Shown here: positions 1-10,500 of the stretch, piece after piece
Numbering within the stretch: the first letter of the stretch is position 1
Layout of the letters: each line of letters begins with the position of its first letter
DNA from: a virus
DNA length: 26,465 nt
IMG/VR virus record: IMGVR_UViG_3300025849_000183
Span: 1-26,465 of that record
Reading direction: 5' to 3' (one strand)
Made by a program: the position numbers and the translations under genes
The notes under the pieces: model-generated
Databases searched by the model: none
What the model was told of the DNA's origin: nothing
Seen by the model: only the letters and a program-made list of their open reading frames with translations

Positions 1-58
1 CAATATATCAGAAAAACTTAGACTAGACTTTGATGAAAAAGCCGGACTAACAGCCTAA
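1..58 (+). CDS. C-terminal end of an unidentified upstream gene (partial)
   Basis: An open frame enters from the left edge (complete codons from position 2) and ends at TAA 56-58. The visible tail is 18 residues, NISEKLRLDFDEKAGLTA. In T4-like phages the gene before gp6 is often another baseplate wedge gene such as gp25, but this tail is too short to identify and I see no match to the end of T4 gp25. Its stop overlaps the stop of the convergent SGNH-like gene (55-57 on the - strand) by two bases, so the two genes abut tail to tail with no room for a separate terminator. That an ORF continues upstream is inferred from the open frame and tight spacing only. Confidence 0.5.
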   Translation, partial: NISEKLRLDFDEKAGLTA

Positions 59-906
59 AAATAACGTTTATAAATGTGATTAGCAAAATTGCTATGATGT
101 TGAATGCTTGGATGCATGTCATTTTCAGCGGGAGGTATGTTTGGATCAAGAATTACAAAACAACTATCATGATCAACATCTATATTATACCAATCGTCTG
201 GACTTGGAATATTGTAAGGATCTTTTAATGTAGGATGAAGATCATGTCGTGCACCTTCTAGTTGATGTTTTAATCGTTGTGTTTCTACACTTAAATGTAT
301 AATTTTAGCACCAGTTGCACGTAAAAATCCATCAGTCATTTGTTGTAAAACTAGATTATTGTAATATCGATTATATACACCCATAGGATCTAAATATGTA
401 TTTTTTGTAGAATTTTCTATATACTTTTGAAATTTTTCTTCGTCTTCGTTTGTACTTTCTTTAGATTTTTCTAAACCAAATAACTTGTTAAATCCTGTTA
501 TTACAGTTTGCCAACCATAATCACTAGCAACAATATTACAAAACGGTACTGACGTTCTAGCAGGCCATTGTAATGATAGTCTACTTAGGTAAGTCCACAT
601 CACAATCACAGTATCATCTGGTTGAATATCTTTAGCACCAACTGCACATTGTCTTGATATTTGTTGAAAACACGCACCGCGCCTAGCATGATTTACTACA
701 TTCATATCAAGCATTTCGCCAAGTACTTGCGGCCAAGCATATTTGCTAGGTTTGTACAGATGAATATCTGCCCAATCAATATCTGGATTAGCCTCAATTT
801 CATCATCAGTACACTGATAACCTTTGTCATTAAGTATAGGAGCAACTACATCTGGTAGAGCAAATCCTTGTGTAATAGAACAGCCAAATGTGTGTAATGT
901 TTTCAT
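55..906 (-). CDS. SGNH/GDSL-hydrolase-like protein, antisense to the structural cluster
   Basis: The product has 283 residues. The N-terminus carries HTFGCSITQG (residues 5-14), a variant of SGNH block I with Ser10 as likely nucleophile and Cys in place of the usual Asp of GDS. The C-terminus carries NDMHPSIQHH (262-271), where Asp263 and His265 fit the catalytic Asp/His block. In between, a VIVMWTYLSR segment near residue 101 occupies the place of block III but lacks a clear G-x-N. Members of the SGNH superfamily are esterases or acetylhydrolases acting on lipids or glycans, and versions of this shape are common in marine phages; the substrate here is unknown. The start is fixed by block I lying only six residues in. 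No good Shine-Dalgarno precedes it. It is the only complete - strand gene here, so it is probably expressed separately from the late genes. There is no signal peptide or membrane segment. Confidence 0.68.
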   Translation of the reverse strand: MKTLHTFGCSITQGFALPDVVAPILNDKGYQCTDDEIEANPDIDWADIHLYKPSKYAWPQVLGEMLDMNVVNHARRGACFQQISRQCAVGAKDIQPDDTVIVMWTYLSRLSLQWPARTSVPFCNIVASDYGWQTVITGFNKLFGLEKSKESTNEDEEKFQKYIENSTKNTYLDPMGVYNRYYNNLVLQQMTDGFLRATGAKIIHLSVETQRLKHQLEGARHDLHPTLKDPYNIPSPDDWYNIDVDHDSCFVILDPNIPPAENDMHPSIQHHSNFANHIYKRYF

Positions 907-937
907 ATCAATATTTAATACATGGTAAAAGTCGTGT

Positions 938-943
938 ATTATA
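938..943 (-). promoter_or_regulatory. Possible sigma70-type -10 box for the SGNH-like gene
   Basis: On the - strand this reads TATAAT, about 31 bases upstream of the ATG at 906. A -35 element at 17-base spacing would be TTATAA, a poor match to TTGACA, so the promoter is weak or uses a phage activator. The only late-type box upstream of this gene on the - strand is a one-mismatch version (ATTAAATA) just before the start codon. This is inference from position and sequence. Confidence 0.28.
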
Positions 944-961
944 AACTGGCTTAATATAACT

Positions 962-969
962 TATAAATA
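962..969 (+). promoter_or_regulatory. T4-type late promoter box (distal) upstream of gp6
   Basis: The sequence is a perfect TATAAATA, the consensus -10 element recognised in T4 by the late sigma factor gp55 with gp33 and the gp45 clamp. By analogy, transcription would start near 975, giving a leader of about 50 bases before gp6. It lies in the divergent intergenic region 907-1024, which I consider purely regulatory. Confidence 0.65.
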
Positions 970-991
970 AAATACGCACTTATCTAATCTT

Positions 992-999
992 AATAAATA
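992..999 (+). promoter_or_regulatory. Second late promoter box (proximal) upstream of gp6
   Basis: The sequence is AATAAATA, matching the NATAAATA form of the late box. It ends 25 bases before the gp6 ATG. That spacing matches the other boxes in this window (21-32 bases), so it may be the main gp6 late promoter, with 962-969 as a tandem partner. Confidence 0.5.
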
Positions 1000-1024
1000 C
1001 ATGTGTACAAACAAGGAATGAAAT

Positions 1025-4000
1025 ATGTCATCTACCGACCGACAAAATAGACTGCTAGTAGCAGAAGATTGGAAGCGTATATACCAGTCTTATCGTAATG
1101 CTGATTTCCAAAGTTACGATTTCGACAATTTACGTAGAACAATGATAAACTACCTAAGGACTAACTATCCTGAGGATTTTAACGATTACATTGAATCAAG
1201 TGAATATCTAGCACTAATAGATCTTATTGCATTTTTAGGTCAAAACATTTCATTCCGTATAGACTTAAATGCACGTGAAAACTTCTTAGAACTTGCAGAA
1301 CGTAGAGAAAGTGTTCTCCGTCTAGCAAGATTACTTTCTTATAATCCAAAGCGTAACCAAGCCGCTGAAGGTTTATTAAAAATTACATCAGTAAACACTA
1401 CTGAAGATGTAATAGATTCAAATAATTTTAATTTGGCTGGACAACAAATTCAGTGGAACGATCCAAGTAACCCACAATGGTACGAGCAATTTATTAAAGT
1501 AATGAATGCCGCACTACCAACAAATGGTACTTTTGGCAAACCTACTAAAAAAGCAACAGTAAACGGTATACCACATGAACAATATAGATTCAATGGACTT
1601 AACACTGATATTCCTAAATATGCATTTAGTAAAACTGTTGAAGGACAGAGTTTACCATTTGAAATTGTAAGTTCAGATATTGATAATAATGCACTTGAAG
1701 AAGAAATTCCTATTGTTGGTAATAGTTTTGCATGTTTGTATAAAAATGACGGTCAAGGACCTGCAAGTACAAACACAGGATTTTTTGCTACTTTTAAACA
1801 AGGCGCATTAGATGAAGGTCAATTCAGTGTACAAAATCCAAGTAGTAATCAAAAAATTGACATTGATGCAACTGATATTAACAACAAAGATGTTTGGCTG
1901 TTTAAACTAGACGAACAAGGGCGCGAAGTTGAATATTGGACCAAAGTAGATTCAGTTGAAGGTAACAATGTTATCTATAATAGTCTAAACAAAAATATAA
2001 GAAATTTATATTCTGTATTAACTAGAGTGCAAGACAGAATTAGTTTAATTTTTAGTGATGGTGTTTTTGGTAATTTGCCACAGGGTAGATTTAAAGTAGT
2101 ATATCGTACAAGTGCAAATAAACGTTATACAGTTAAACCTAGTGAAATGTCAAACATACAAATTACTATACCTTATCTAAGTGAAGTTGGAGTTCCAGAA
2201 ACACTTAGTTTAACATTGCAATTAAAGTATACAATTTCAAATAGTAGCCTGAGCGAATCTAATGATAGCATTAAAGCAAATGCTCCTTCAACATATTATA
2301 CACAAAATAGAATGGTTACAGCAGAAGATTACAATGTTGCACCATTAGCAGTAAGTCAAGAGATAGTAAAAGTAAAAACAGTTAATAGAAATGCAAGCGG
2401 AATAAGCAGATATTTTGATTTAATTGATTCTACAGGAAAATATTCAAGTACTAATCTATTTGGAAACGACGGTATAATTTATAAACAAACTACAAATTTG
2501 AAAACAAGTTTTAACTTTGTAACTACAACAGATATTGAAAGTGCAATTACAAATACTATTGAACCTATTATACGTGAAAGAAAAGTATATAATTATTATT
2601 TAGAAAATTTTACAAAAATTCTTGCTTCTGACTTAGGTGTTTCGTGGGTAAGTTCTACTCAAGATACAAATAGAAGTACAGGTTACATTAATGATGATAA
2701 TGATACTAAATTTAAACTAGGATCGTTTACAGCAAACAATTTAAGATTTATTAAAGCAGGAACACTTGTAAAATTTGTTGCTCCAACAGGTTATCATTTT
2801 ATGACTACTGACAAAAACAAGTTAATGGCAGGACCTGCAGATCATCCAGGAGCAGTTGAATATATCTGGACTAAAGTTGTTAGTGTAACTGGAGACGGTA
2901 CAGTAGTTGGATCAACAGGACTTGGCCCAGTTGTATTAAATGATTTAATCCCCTCAGAAGCAGTATTAACAGAAGTAAGACCAAAACTTGCAAATGTAAT
3001 TACAGATGCAGTTAAAACACAAATTGTTGATCAAGCGTTTGCAACAAATACATTTGGTTTAAGATATGATGTTGAAACACAACAGTGGAGAATTATTACT
3101 GAAGCAAATCTTGATAGCATATCGAATTTTAGTACAGGTAAAACAGGTGATTCAAGTAATCAAAACTTAGATGCAAGTTGGTTATTGTATTTTAAAACTG
3201 ACGGTGAACGCTACGATATTACATATAGAACAATGAGATATGTTTTTGAAAGCGATAAAGAAATTAAATTTTATTATGATAGTACAGACAAAATTTTTGA
3301 TAATAAAACAGGAAGAATTATTAAAGACAAAATTGAAGTATTAAATGTTAATAATAAACCAGATGTATCAAATCCTTTTACTGTAAGTTATGATTGGGAA
3401 ATTATTAAAGAATATAGAGATTCAGAAGGATATGTTGATAGTAAACGTATTGAAATCAGTTTCTTTGATGTAGATGATGACGGGGTAATTGATAATCCAC
3501 AAGGATTCATAGACATTGTTGCTGAAACAACAAATCCTGAAACAAAATATGTATTTCAAAAGAAATATACAACTAATGACGGAGTAGAAGACTTTAGATA
3601 TGTTGATAATTCGATTGAAGGAATTCAAGTTAAAATAAACTCAGGTGCTATTGGAGCATATAGTCAGTATACAGCAGGTCAAGTATTTTTTACTATGGAT
3701 ACTGAGTTGTTTTATAAACTAGATGCTACAAAGAAAAATATCAATATTATTAAAGATTATAGAGGATATATTGGACGTTCGAAATTAAAGTTTAGATATT
3801 TGCATAGTGCAGATTATAATCAAAGAATAGACCCTGCGGCAAGTAATATTATGGATGCGTATCTTCTTACTCGTACATATGATATTCAATATAGACAATG
3901 GTTACAAGGTGATTTAGAAACAGAACCATTACCGCCAAGTAGCGATAGTATGTATCGTTCATACGGAACTGAACTTGATAAGATTAAGTCAATTAGTGAC

Positions 4001-4519
4001 GAGTTAATTTATCATCCAGTTAAGTATAAGTCATTGTTTGGAAGAACAGCGGAGACTAGTTTGCAAGCAACATTTAAGGTAGTAACTAACTCAGACGTAG
4101 TTACAAACGCTAACGATATTAAGTCAAGAATAATTGAAGCGATTAACATTTATTTTAATTTAGATAATTGGGAATTTGGTGAAAGTTTTTACTTCAGTGA
4201 ATTATCAACTTTCATTATGAATCAAATGACTCCTGACATTGTTAGTATTGTTATTGTACCAAATGAGCAAAGTCAGTCATTTGGTAGTTTGTATGAAATA
4301 AAATCAGAATCAAATGAAATTTTTATTAGTTCTGCAACAGTCGAAAACGTTGAAATTATAGATGCTATTACAGCAAGTAGATTAAGAGCAACAGGCAATG
4401 TTATTACAGCAAGTCAAGAAACAACTAATGCAGGTGTTACAAGTTCATTATCTAATACGACAACAACTACTACAAGTACAGGTAGTTCAGGATCAAGTGG
4501 CGGAGGATATAGTTACTAA
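1025..4519 (+). CDS. 6: Baseplate wedge subunit gp6 (baseplate J-like)
   Basis: The product has 1164 residues. In T4, gp6 joins wedge subunits into the baseplate inner ring; here it would act in the virion tail. Evidence: the N-terminal helical block (61-110; YLALIDLIAFLGQN, ERRESVLRLARLLSYNP) is typical of T4-like gp6. A baseplate-J-like core follows, with LIFSDGVFGNLPQGRF (341-356) and QNRMVTAEDY (427-436), comparable to the FYFGEGE and TATDYD stretches of T4 gp6. WEFGESFYFSEL (1049-1060) near the C-terminus fits the ring-forming part. T4 gp6 has about 660 residues, so some 500 extra residues are present, mostly between about 480 and 1000, including an EF-hand-like loop DVDDDGVID (815-823). 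The C-terminus is Ser/Thr/Gly-rich. AAGGA at 1013-1017 sits 7 bases before the ATG. The stop overlaps the next start (TAATG). Confidence 0.85.
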   Translation: MSSTDRQNRLLVAEDWKRIYQSYRNADFQSYDFDNLRRTMINYLRTNYPEDFNDYIESSEYLALIDLIAFLGQNISFRIDLNARENFLELAERRESVLRLARLLSYNPKRNQAAEGLLKITSVNTTEDVIDSNNFNLAGQQIQWNDPSNPQWYEQFIKVMNAALPTNGTFGKPTKKATVNGIPHEQYRFNGLNTDIPKYAFSKTVEGQSLPFEIVSSDIDNNALEEEIPIVGNSFACLYKNDGQGPASTNTGFFATFKQGALDEGQFSVQNPSSNQKIDIDATDINNKDVWLFKLDEQGREVEYWTKVDSVEGNNVIYNSLNKNIRNLYSVLTRVQDRISLIFSDGVFGNLPQGRFKVVYRTSANKRYTVKPSEMSNIQITIPYLSEVGVPETLSLTLQLKYTISNSSLSESNDSIKANAPSTYYTQNRMVTAEDYNVAPLAVSQEIVKVKTVNRNASGISRYFDLIDSTGKYSSTNLFGNDGIIYKQTTNLKTSFNFVTTTDIESAITNTIEPIIRERKVYNYYLENFTKILASDLGVSWVSSTQDTNRSTGYINDDNDTKFKLGSFTANNLRFIKAGTLVKFVAPTGYHFMTTDKNKLMAGPADHPGAVEYIWTKVVSVTGDGTVVGSTGLGPVVLNDLIPSEAVLTEVRPKLANVITDAVKTQIVDQAFATNTFGLRYDVETQQWRIITEANLDSISNFSTGKTGDSSNQNLDASWLLYFKTDGERYDITYRTMRYVFESDKEIKFYYDSTDKIFDNKTGRIIKDKIEVLNVNNKPDVSNPFTVSYDWEIIKEYRDSEGYVDSKRIEISFFDVDDDGVIDNPQGFIDIVAETTNPETKYVFQKKYTTNDGVEDFRYVDNSIEGIQVKINSGAIGAYSQYTAGQVFFTMDTELFYKLDATKKNINIIKDYRGYIGRSKLKFRYLHSADYNQRIDPAASNIMDAYLLTRTYDIQYRQWLQGDLETEPLPPSSDSMYRSYGTELDKIKSISDELIYHPVKYKSLFGRTAETSLQATFKVVTNSDVVTNANDIKSRIIEAINIYFNLDNWEFGESFYFSELSTFIMNQMTPDIVSIVIVPNEQSQSFGSLYEIKSESNEIFISSATVENVEIIDAITASRLRATGNVITASQETTNAGVTSSLSNTTTTTTSTGSSGSSGGGYSY
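4502..4507 (+). promoter_or_regulatory. Shine-Dalgarno of the giant gene, inside the gp6 coding end
   Basis: GGAGGA, the strongest ribosome-binding sequence in the window, lies 11 bases before the ATG at 4519. It is read in the gp6 frame as part of the glycine run just before the terminal YSY. With the one-base stop/start overlap (TAATG, 4517-4521), this suggests that translation of the giant gene is coupled to gp6. No late box lies between the two genes. Confidence 0.55.
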
Positions 4520-7500
4520 TGGCATACGATGACAACCAAAAAGAGAGTCCATTACCGGTTGGAGATGACAACGACAAGTTTGCTTCAAATAACCTATTAC
4601 CTAAATACTTTCGTACAAAAAAGAATAAAAAGTTTTTAGATGCTACACTTGATCAAGTATTGCAACCAGGTACTGCACAAAAACTAAACGGATATTACGG
4701 TAGACGTACAGCAAAGTCTTATAGAAATACTGACAACTATGTTGGTGATACTTCAAGCACTAGAGAATCGTATCAATTAGAACCATCAGTTGTTGCAAAA
4801 GATCTTTATGATAATGTAACATTTTATAAAGATTACAATGATTACGTTAACCAAATAAAAGCATTTGGCGGAAACACTGACAATCATGATTTACTTAATG
4901 GTGCAGAATATTATTCTTGGAACCCAAATTTAAATTGGGACAAGTTAACTAATTTTCGTGAATACTTTTGGTTACCAAACGGACCATCAACAATAAATGT
5001 TGCAGGACAAAGCACAGATGTAACAAGCACTTATACAGTTACAAGTATACAAAACGGCAACAATGTTTCTTATGTAATAAACGGAAATCTTGAACAAAAT
5101 CCTACAATAGAATTATACAAAGGACAAACTTATACTTTTGATATAAGCAGTCCTGACATGCCGTTTACAATACGAACTGAACGCAGTCTTGATGCTAATA
5201 CTATTTTTGAAACTGGTATTAGCAACGACAATATTGAAGATGGATTACTTACATTCACAGTACCTTTAAACGCTCCAGCAAGATTATATTATCAAAACAG
5301 TAATGATATTAATGCTGGCGGTGTTATTCGAATTGCAGAAGTTGATGAAGCAACAGCAATTAATGTAGAACAAGAAATTATTGGAAAGTCTGAATACACT
5401 ACTTCTAAAGGAGTAGAACTTCTAAATGGTATGAAGTTAAGTTTTATAGGCGAAGTTACGCCTGCAAAATATGCAACTGGATACTGGATAGTTGAAGGTG
5501 TAGGTACTAATATAAGTTTAGTTAATACAGATGAGTTGATAATATCTTTAGCATATTCCCAAGATAAACCAATTGCATTTGATAGTGATAATTTTGATAG
5601 TTTGCCATTTGGTAATGCGGCATCTTATAGTGAAACAAAAGATTATATTGTAGTAAATAGAAATTCTCCTGATAAAAATGCTTGGGCAAGAAACAACAAA
5701 TGGTATCATAGATCAGTAATTGAAAAGAGTGCTGAAATAAATGGTGATATTGTTAAAATAGATCAATCACTAAGAGCCAAGCGTCCAATTCTTGAATTTG
5801 ATAGTGGTATTAAATTATATAATTTTGGTACAGAAAAAAAACAAGATGTTGACTTAGTTGATACGTTTACAACTGATATATTTTCAACTGTAGAAGGTTC
5901 AGTTGGATTTAATATTGATGGTGAAAATATTACTGACGGCATGCGTATTTTGTTTACTGCTGATAATGACATTAGAGTAAACGGTAAAATTTATAAAGTA
6001 AAATTTATCAAACACAATAATACTGTAAGTCAAATTGCGTTAATTGAAGAAACTGATGCAACTCCGCAAACAAATGAAGTAGTATTAGTTAAAAAAGGTA
6101 TTGAAAATGCTGGTAAGCATTATTACTTTAATGGTACTAAATGGATACTAGGACAATTAAAAACTAAAGCAAACCAGCAACCATTGTTTGATATGTTTGA
6201 TTCTAACGGTGTTAGTTATTCAGATACTGAAACTTACAACACATCTACGTTTAAAGGTAACAAAATTTTTAGTTATAAAGTTGGTACAGGAACTAATGAT
6301 ACAGAATTAGGATTTCCAGTAACGTACCGAGCATTAACTAATGTAGGCGATATTACTTTCAACTTTGATATGTTAACAGAGAAATTTACACATCAAAGTT
6401 TAACAGACACATTTACTACTAATACTGAACTAGGATTTTTGCGGAAGTATACTTCGTTAAATGCATTTACTTATAAAAATGGATGGGAAAAAGCAAAAGA
6501 TTTATCAACCCAAAAAGTAATTAGACAGTATAATATTACTAGCGGAACTACACAAGTTGAAGTTGACATGTATGATAAGGCCGGTGATTTAAATGATTTA
6601 AATGTTACTGTACTTTTAAATAACAATCATTTTTATGACTATACACTTTCAAGACAAGATGGAAGGGCATTTATAGTATTTGATAGTTCGTTAAGTGCAG
6701 GCGATAATATTATTTTAAAAACTAAATCAGCAACTAAGAAAAATAACAACGGTTATTATGAATTTCCAATTAATCTAGAACACAATCCAAATAATGTAAA
6801 CTTAACTACTTTTACATTAGGTGAAGTAAATGATCATGTGTTTAGTATGATTGAAGATTTAGACAATTTTAGCGGAGTGTTTCCAGGAAACAGTAACCTA
6901 GCAAATTTAGGTAATATTAATACTGTTGGTAAAAAGTTTGTACAACATTCAGGACCAATTAATAATCCTCTTTATCATATTACTACAAAAGAAGCAAATG
7001 TAATTAAAGCAATCGATTTTGCTAAAAACGAATTTAGAACTTTTAAAAGATCGTTTTTACAAGTAGCAGAAAATTTAGGATTCGACGGTCAAATTAAAGA
7101 ACATGTTGATAGAATTTTAAAAGAAGTATTAAAAGACAAAACAACAACTGACCCTTATTATTTTAGTGACATGGTTCCTTTTTTAGGAAATAAAAGATTA
7201 GAGTTTACAGTTTATGATACTGAAAATACTTTCTTTAGTTTGTCGCAAGTATTTGATAAAACAAAACTAAGCAATAAAGCCGTAATAATTTATCAGAACG
7301 GAGCACAGTTAGTACATGGTAGAGATTATACTTTTAATAGTGATGGTTTTGCTGTAATTACAGCAACTAAAGCAGATGGTGATAAAATTGAAATTTTTGA
7401 ATATGAAAGTACTGATGGATGTTACATACCAAGTACACCTAGTAAATTAGGATTATATCCTTCTTACGTTCCAGAAATTTATGAAGATAATACTTACAGA

Positions 7501-10500
7501 ACTCCTACAAATATTATAAGAGGTCATGACGGAAGTAAAACTATTGCATTTAATGATTATCGAGATAATTTAATTTTAGATCTTGAACGTAGAATATATA
7601 ATAATATTAAAAGTGTATATGATACTACTAAAATTGACATACATGATTTTATTCCAGGAAAGTATAGAAACACTAAATTTGATCTAAACAATATTAATCA
7701 TGTTTTACTAAGTGACTTTGTTAAGTGGAGCGAAAGTTTAGGCGGGTTAGATTATACATCAAATACATTCTATGAATTAACTGATAGTTTCACTTATAAC
7801 TATTCTTATATGTCTGGTCCAGCCGGCGAAGCATTAACAGGCTTCTGGCGTTCAATATATAGACATGCATATGATACTGATTCTCCGCATACATCACCGT
7901 GGGAAATGTTAGGCTTAACTACAAAACCTAAATGGTGGGACACGCAGTACGGCGCGGCTCCTTACACATCAAATAATTTAATTCTTTGGGAAGATTTACA
8001 AGAAGGTAAATTAGCAGAGCCTAATCAACCTGTAAAATATTTGGACAAGTATAAAAGACCAGGGTTACTAAATCATATCCCGGTTGATGAAGATGGTAAT
8101 TTATTAAGTCCATTACAGTCTAAGTTTGCAAAAGAATATATTTCATCATATACTAAGTTGGGATTTAAGTTTGGAGATCATGCTCCTACAGAAAATGCTT
8201 GGAGAACTAGTAGTGATTATGCTTTTAGTCTTGTTAAATCACAGTTACTAAATCAGCCCGCAAAATATATGTCTCTAGCATGGGATACATCACGAATTAG
8301 TAAAAATTTAGCAGGCCAATATGTATATAATGAAAACAATCGTTCAATATCTTTAGCAAGTTTAGTCTTTAGTAATACATATGGAGATACTAAAAGAGTC
8401 TTTACAAGTGGATTAGTAGACTATATTATAAACTATACATTAGGCAACAGTGCAATCTCAACTAGTAATTATAAAGAACAAGTAAAAAGTTTAAAATATC
8501 AACTAGGGGTTAAACTAGGTGGGTTTACTGATCAGGAAAAACTAAAATTTGTTTTAGATAGTAGAACTCCTTTTAATCAAGGTAATGTATTTTTACCCAA
8601 AGAAAATTATCAGATATTTTTAAATAAAAGTTCACCAATTGATACAGTTTCGTACAGTGGAGTGATTGTAGAAAAGCAATCTTTTGGATATGTAATAAAA
8701 GGTTATGATCGTGCAAATCCAATATTCAAAATACAAACAGTTAGAAAAAAATCAAATGATCCCGCAGTTAATGTTGGTGGAGTTAGTGAATCGTTTGTAG
8801 AATGGGATAGCAATAAACAATATACTGTAGATAAATTTGTTAGACATACAAATGTATTTTATAGAGTTATAGTTGAGCACACATCAACTGAAAATTTTGA
8901 TCCTACAAAATTTGTAAAACTAAGCGACTTACCAATGCGTGGCGGTGCTACAGCATTATTTAGAAAAGATTTCAGTAATAAAATAACCGAAGTTCCGTAT
9001 GGTACAATATACGACGATGTTCAAGATGTAGTAGACTTCTTGTTAGGTTATGCACAGTATTTACAAACAGCAGGATTTGAATTCAACTACTTTAATACAG
9101 AAACAGGTGTTGTTGAAGACTGGAAATACAGTGCAAAGGAATTCTTATTTTGGACTACTCAAAACTGGGCGGCAGGAACAATTATTGCTCTAAGTCCAAG
9201 CGCCAACCAAATTGAATTTACTAGAAAATTTGCAGTAGTTGATAATTTATTAGATAATTTTTACGATTATTCAATGCAAGTAAGCAACGGTACTGCACTA
9301 GAACAGACATTTACAAGACTTACAAGAGACGGCAACACGTTTGCTGTTAATCTTTCTAATACTGCTGAAGGCATCTATTATATTCAATTACCTTTAGTTC
9401 AAATAGAACACGTTGCTTTGCTTGATAATACGTCAGACTTTAAAGATGTAATTTATTCACCTGCATCAGGATACAGACAAGACCGTGTTAAGGTTTTAGG
9501 ATACAGAACTGCTAAATGGGATGGAAGTTTAAATATTCCAGGGTTTGTATTTGATCAAGCAGAAGTTACAGAATGGCAATCCTTTAAAGATTATGCAATT
9601 GGCGATACAGTTCGTTACAAAGAATTCTTTTATTCAGCAAAAAATAAAATTGCAGGCGATTCAAAATTCAAAGCAGACGAATGGAACAGATTAGACGGTC
9701 GTCCTGAAACAAAACTTCTTACAAACTTTGATTATAGAATTAATCAGTTTACTGACTTTTATGATCTTGATAGTGATAATTTTGATAACGAACAACAGCG
9801 TTTAGCACAGCATTTAATAGGTTATCAAAAACGCCAGTATTTAGAAAACATTATTAATGATGATGTAAGTCAATATAAATTCTATCAAGGTTTCATTCAA
9901 GATAAAGGTACTAGAAATAGTATTGACAAATTATTTGATGCGTTAGCAAGTGCTGATAAAGAGTCCGTTGATTTTTATGAAGAATGGGCAGTAAAGAATA
10001 GTCAATATGGTGCTACTACTAATTTTGAAGAAATTGAATGGCAGTTAGACGAGTCTAAATTTAAATTATCTCCTCAACCAATTGAATTGGTAGAAACTGT
10101 ACCAGCATCAACAGATTTAATATATAGAATTCCAAATTATGATGTGTTTTTAAAGCCTAACAATTATGACACAAATAAAATTCCTACCAAATATACTAAC
10201 GACGAATATGCTAAAACTGTAGGATATGTCACAGGTGAAGATGTTAGTAGAGCAGTATTAACAAAAGACGGAATTATAGATTTTAATATAAGTGACGTGA
10301 ATAAAGATGATTATATCTGGGTGGCTTCAGATAATCAAACATGGAATGTTTTACAACATACTGAAACTAATTTAAGAATAAAAGAAGTAAGCCCTGTTGG
10401 TAATACAATTACACTTACTTTAAACTTTACTGCTAGACAGATTGCTGTAGGCGATATATTTGGCATCACAAACGCAAATACAGCGTCTCTAACTGCTCTT

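Noticed and set aside
38-66. Bidirectional terminator between the converging genes
   Set aside because: No stem of more than three or four base pairs forms around the GCCGG/CAGCC bases, and the stop codons overlap.
661-858. A 65-residue + strand frame opposite the SGNH-like gene
   Set aside because: It is an antisense shadow. The - strand frame carries a coherent SGNH pattern over its whole length and this one has no motif.
4510-4530. Programmed frameshift joining gp6 to the giant gene at the TAATG overlap
   Set aside because: There is no slippery heptamer at the junction, and a strong GGAGGA before the ATG explains separate initiation.
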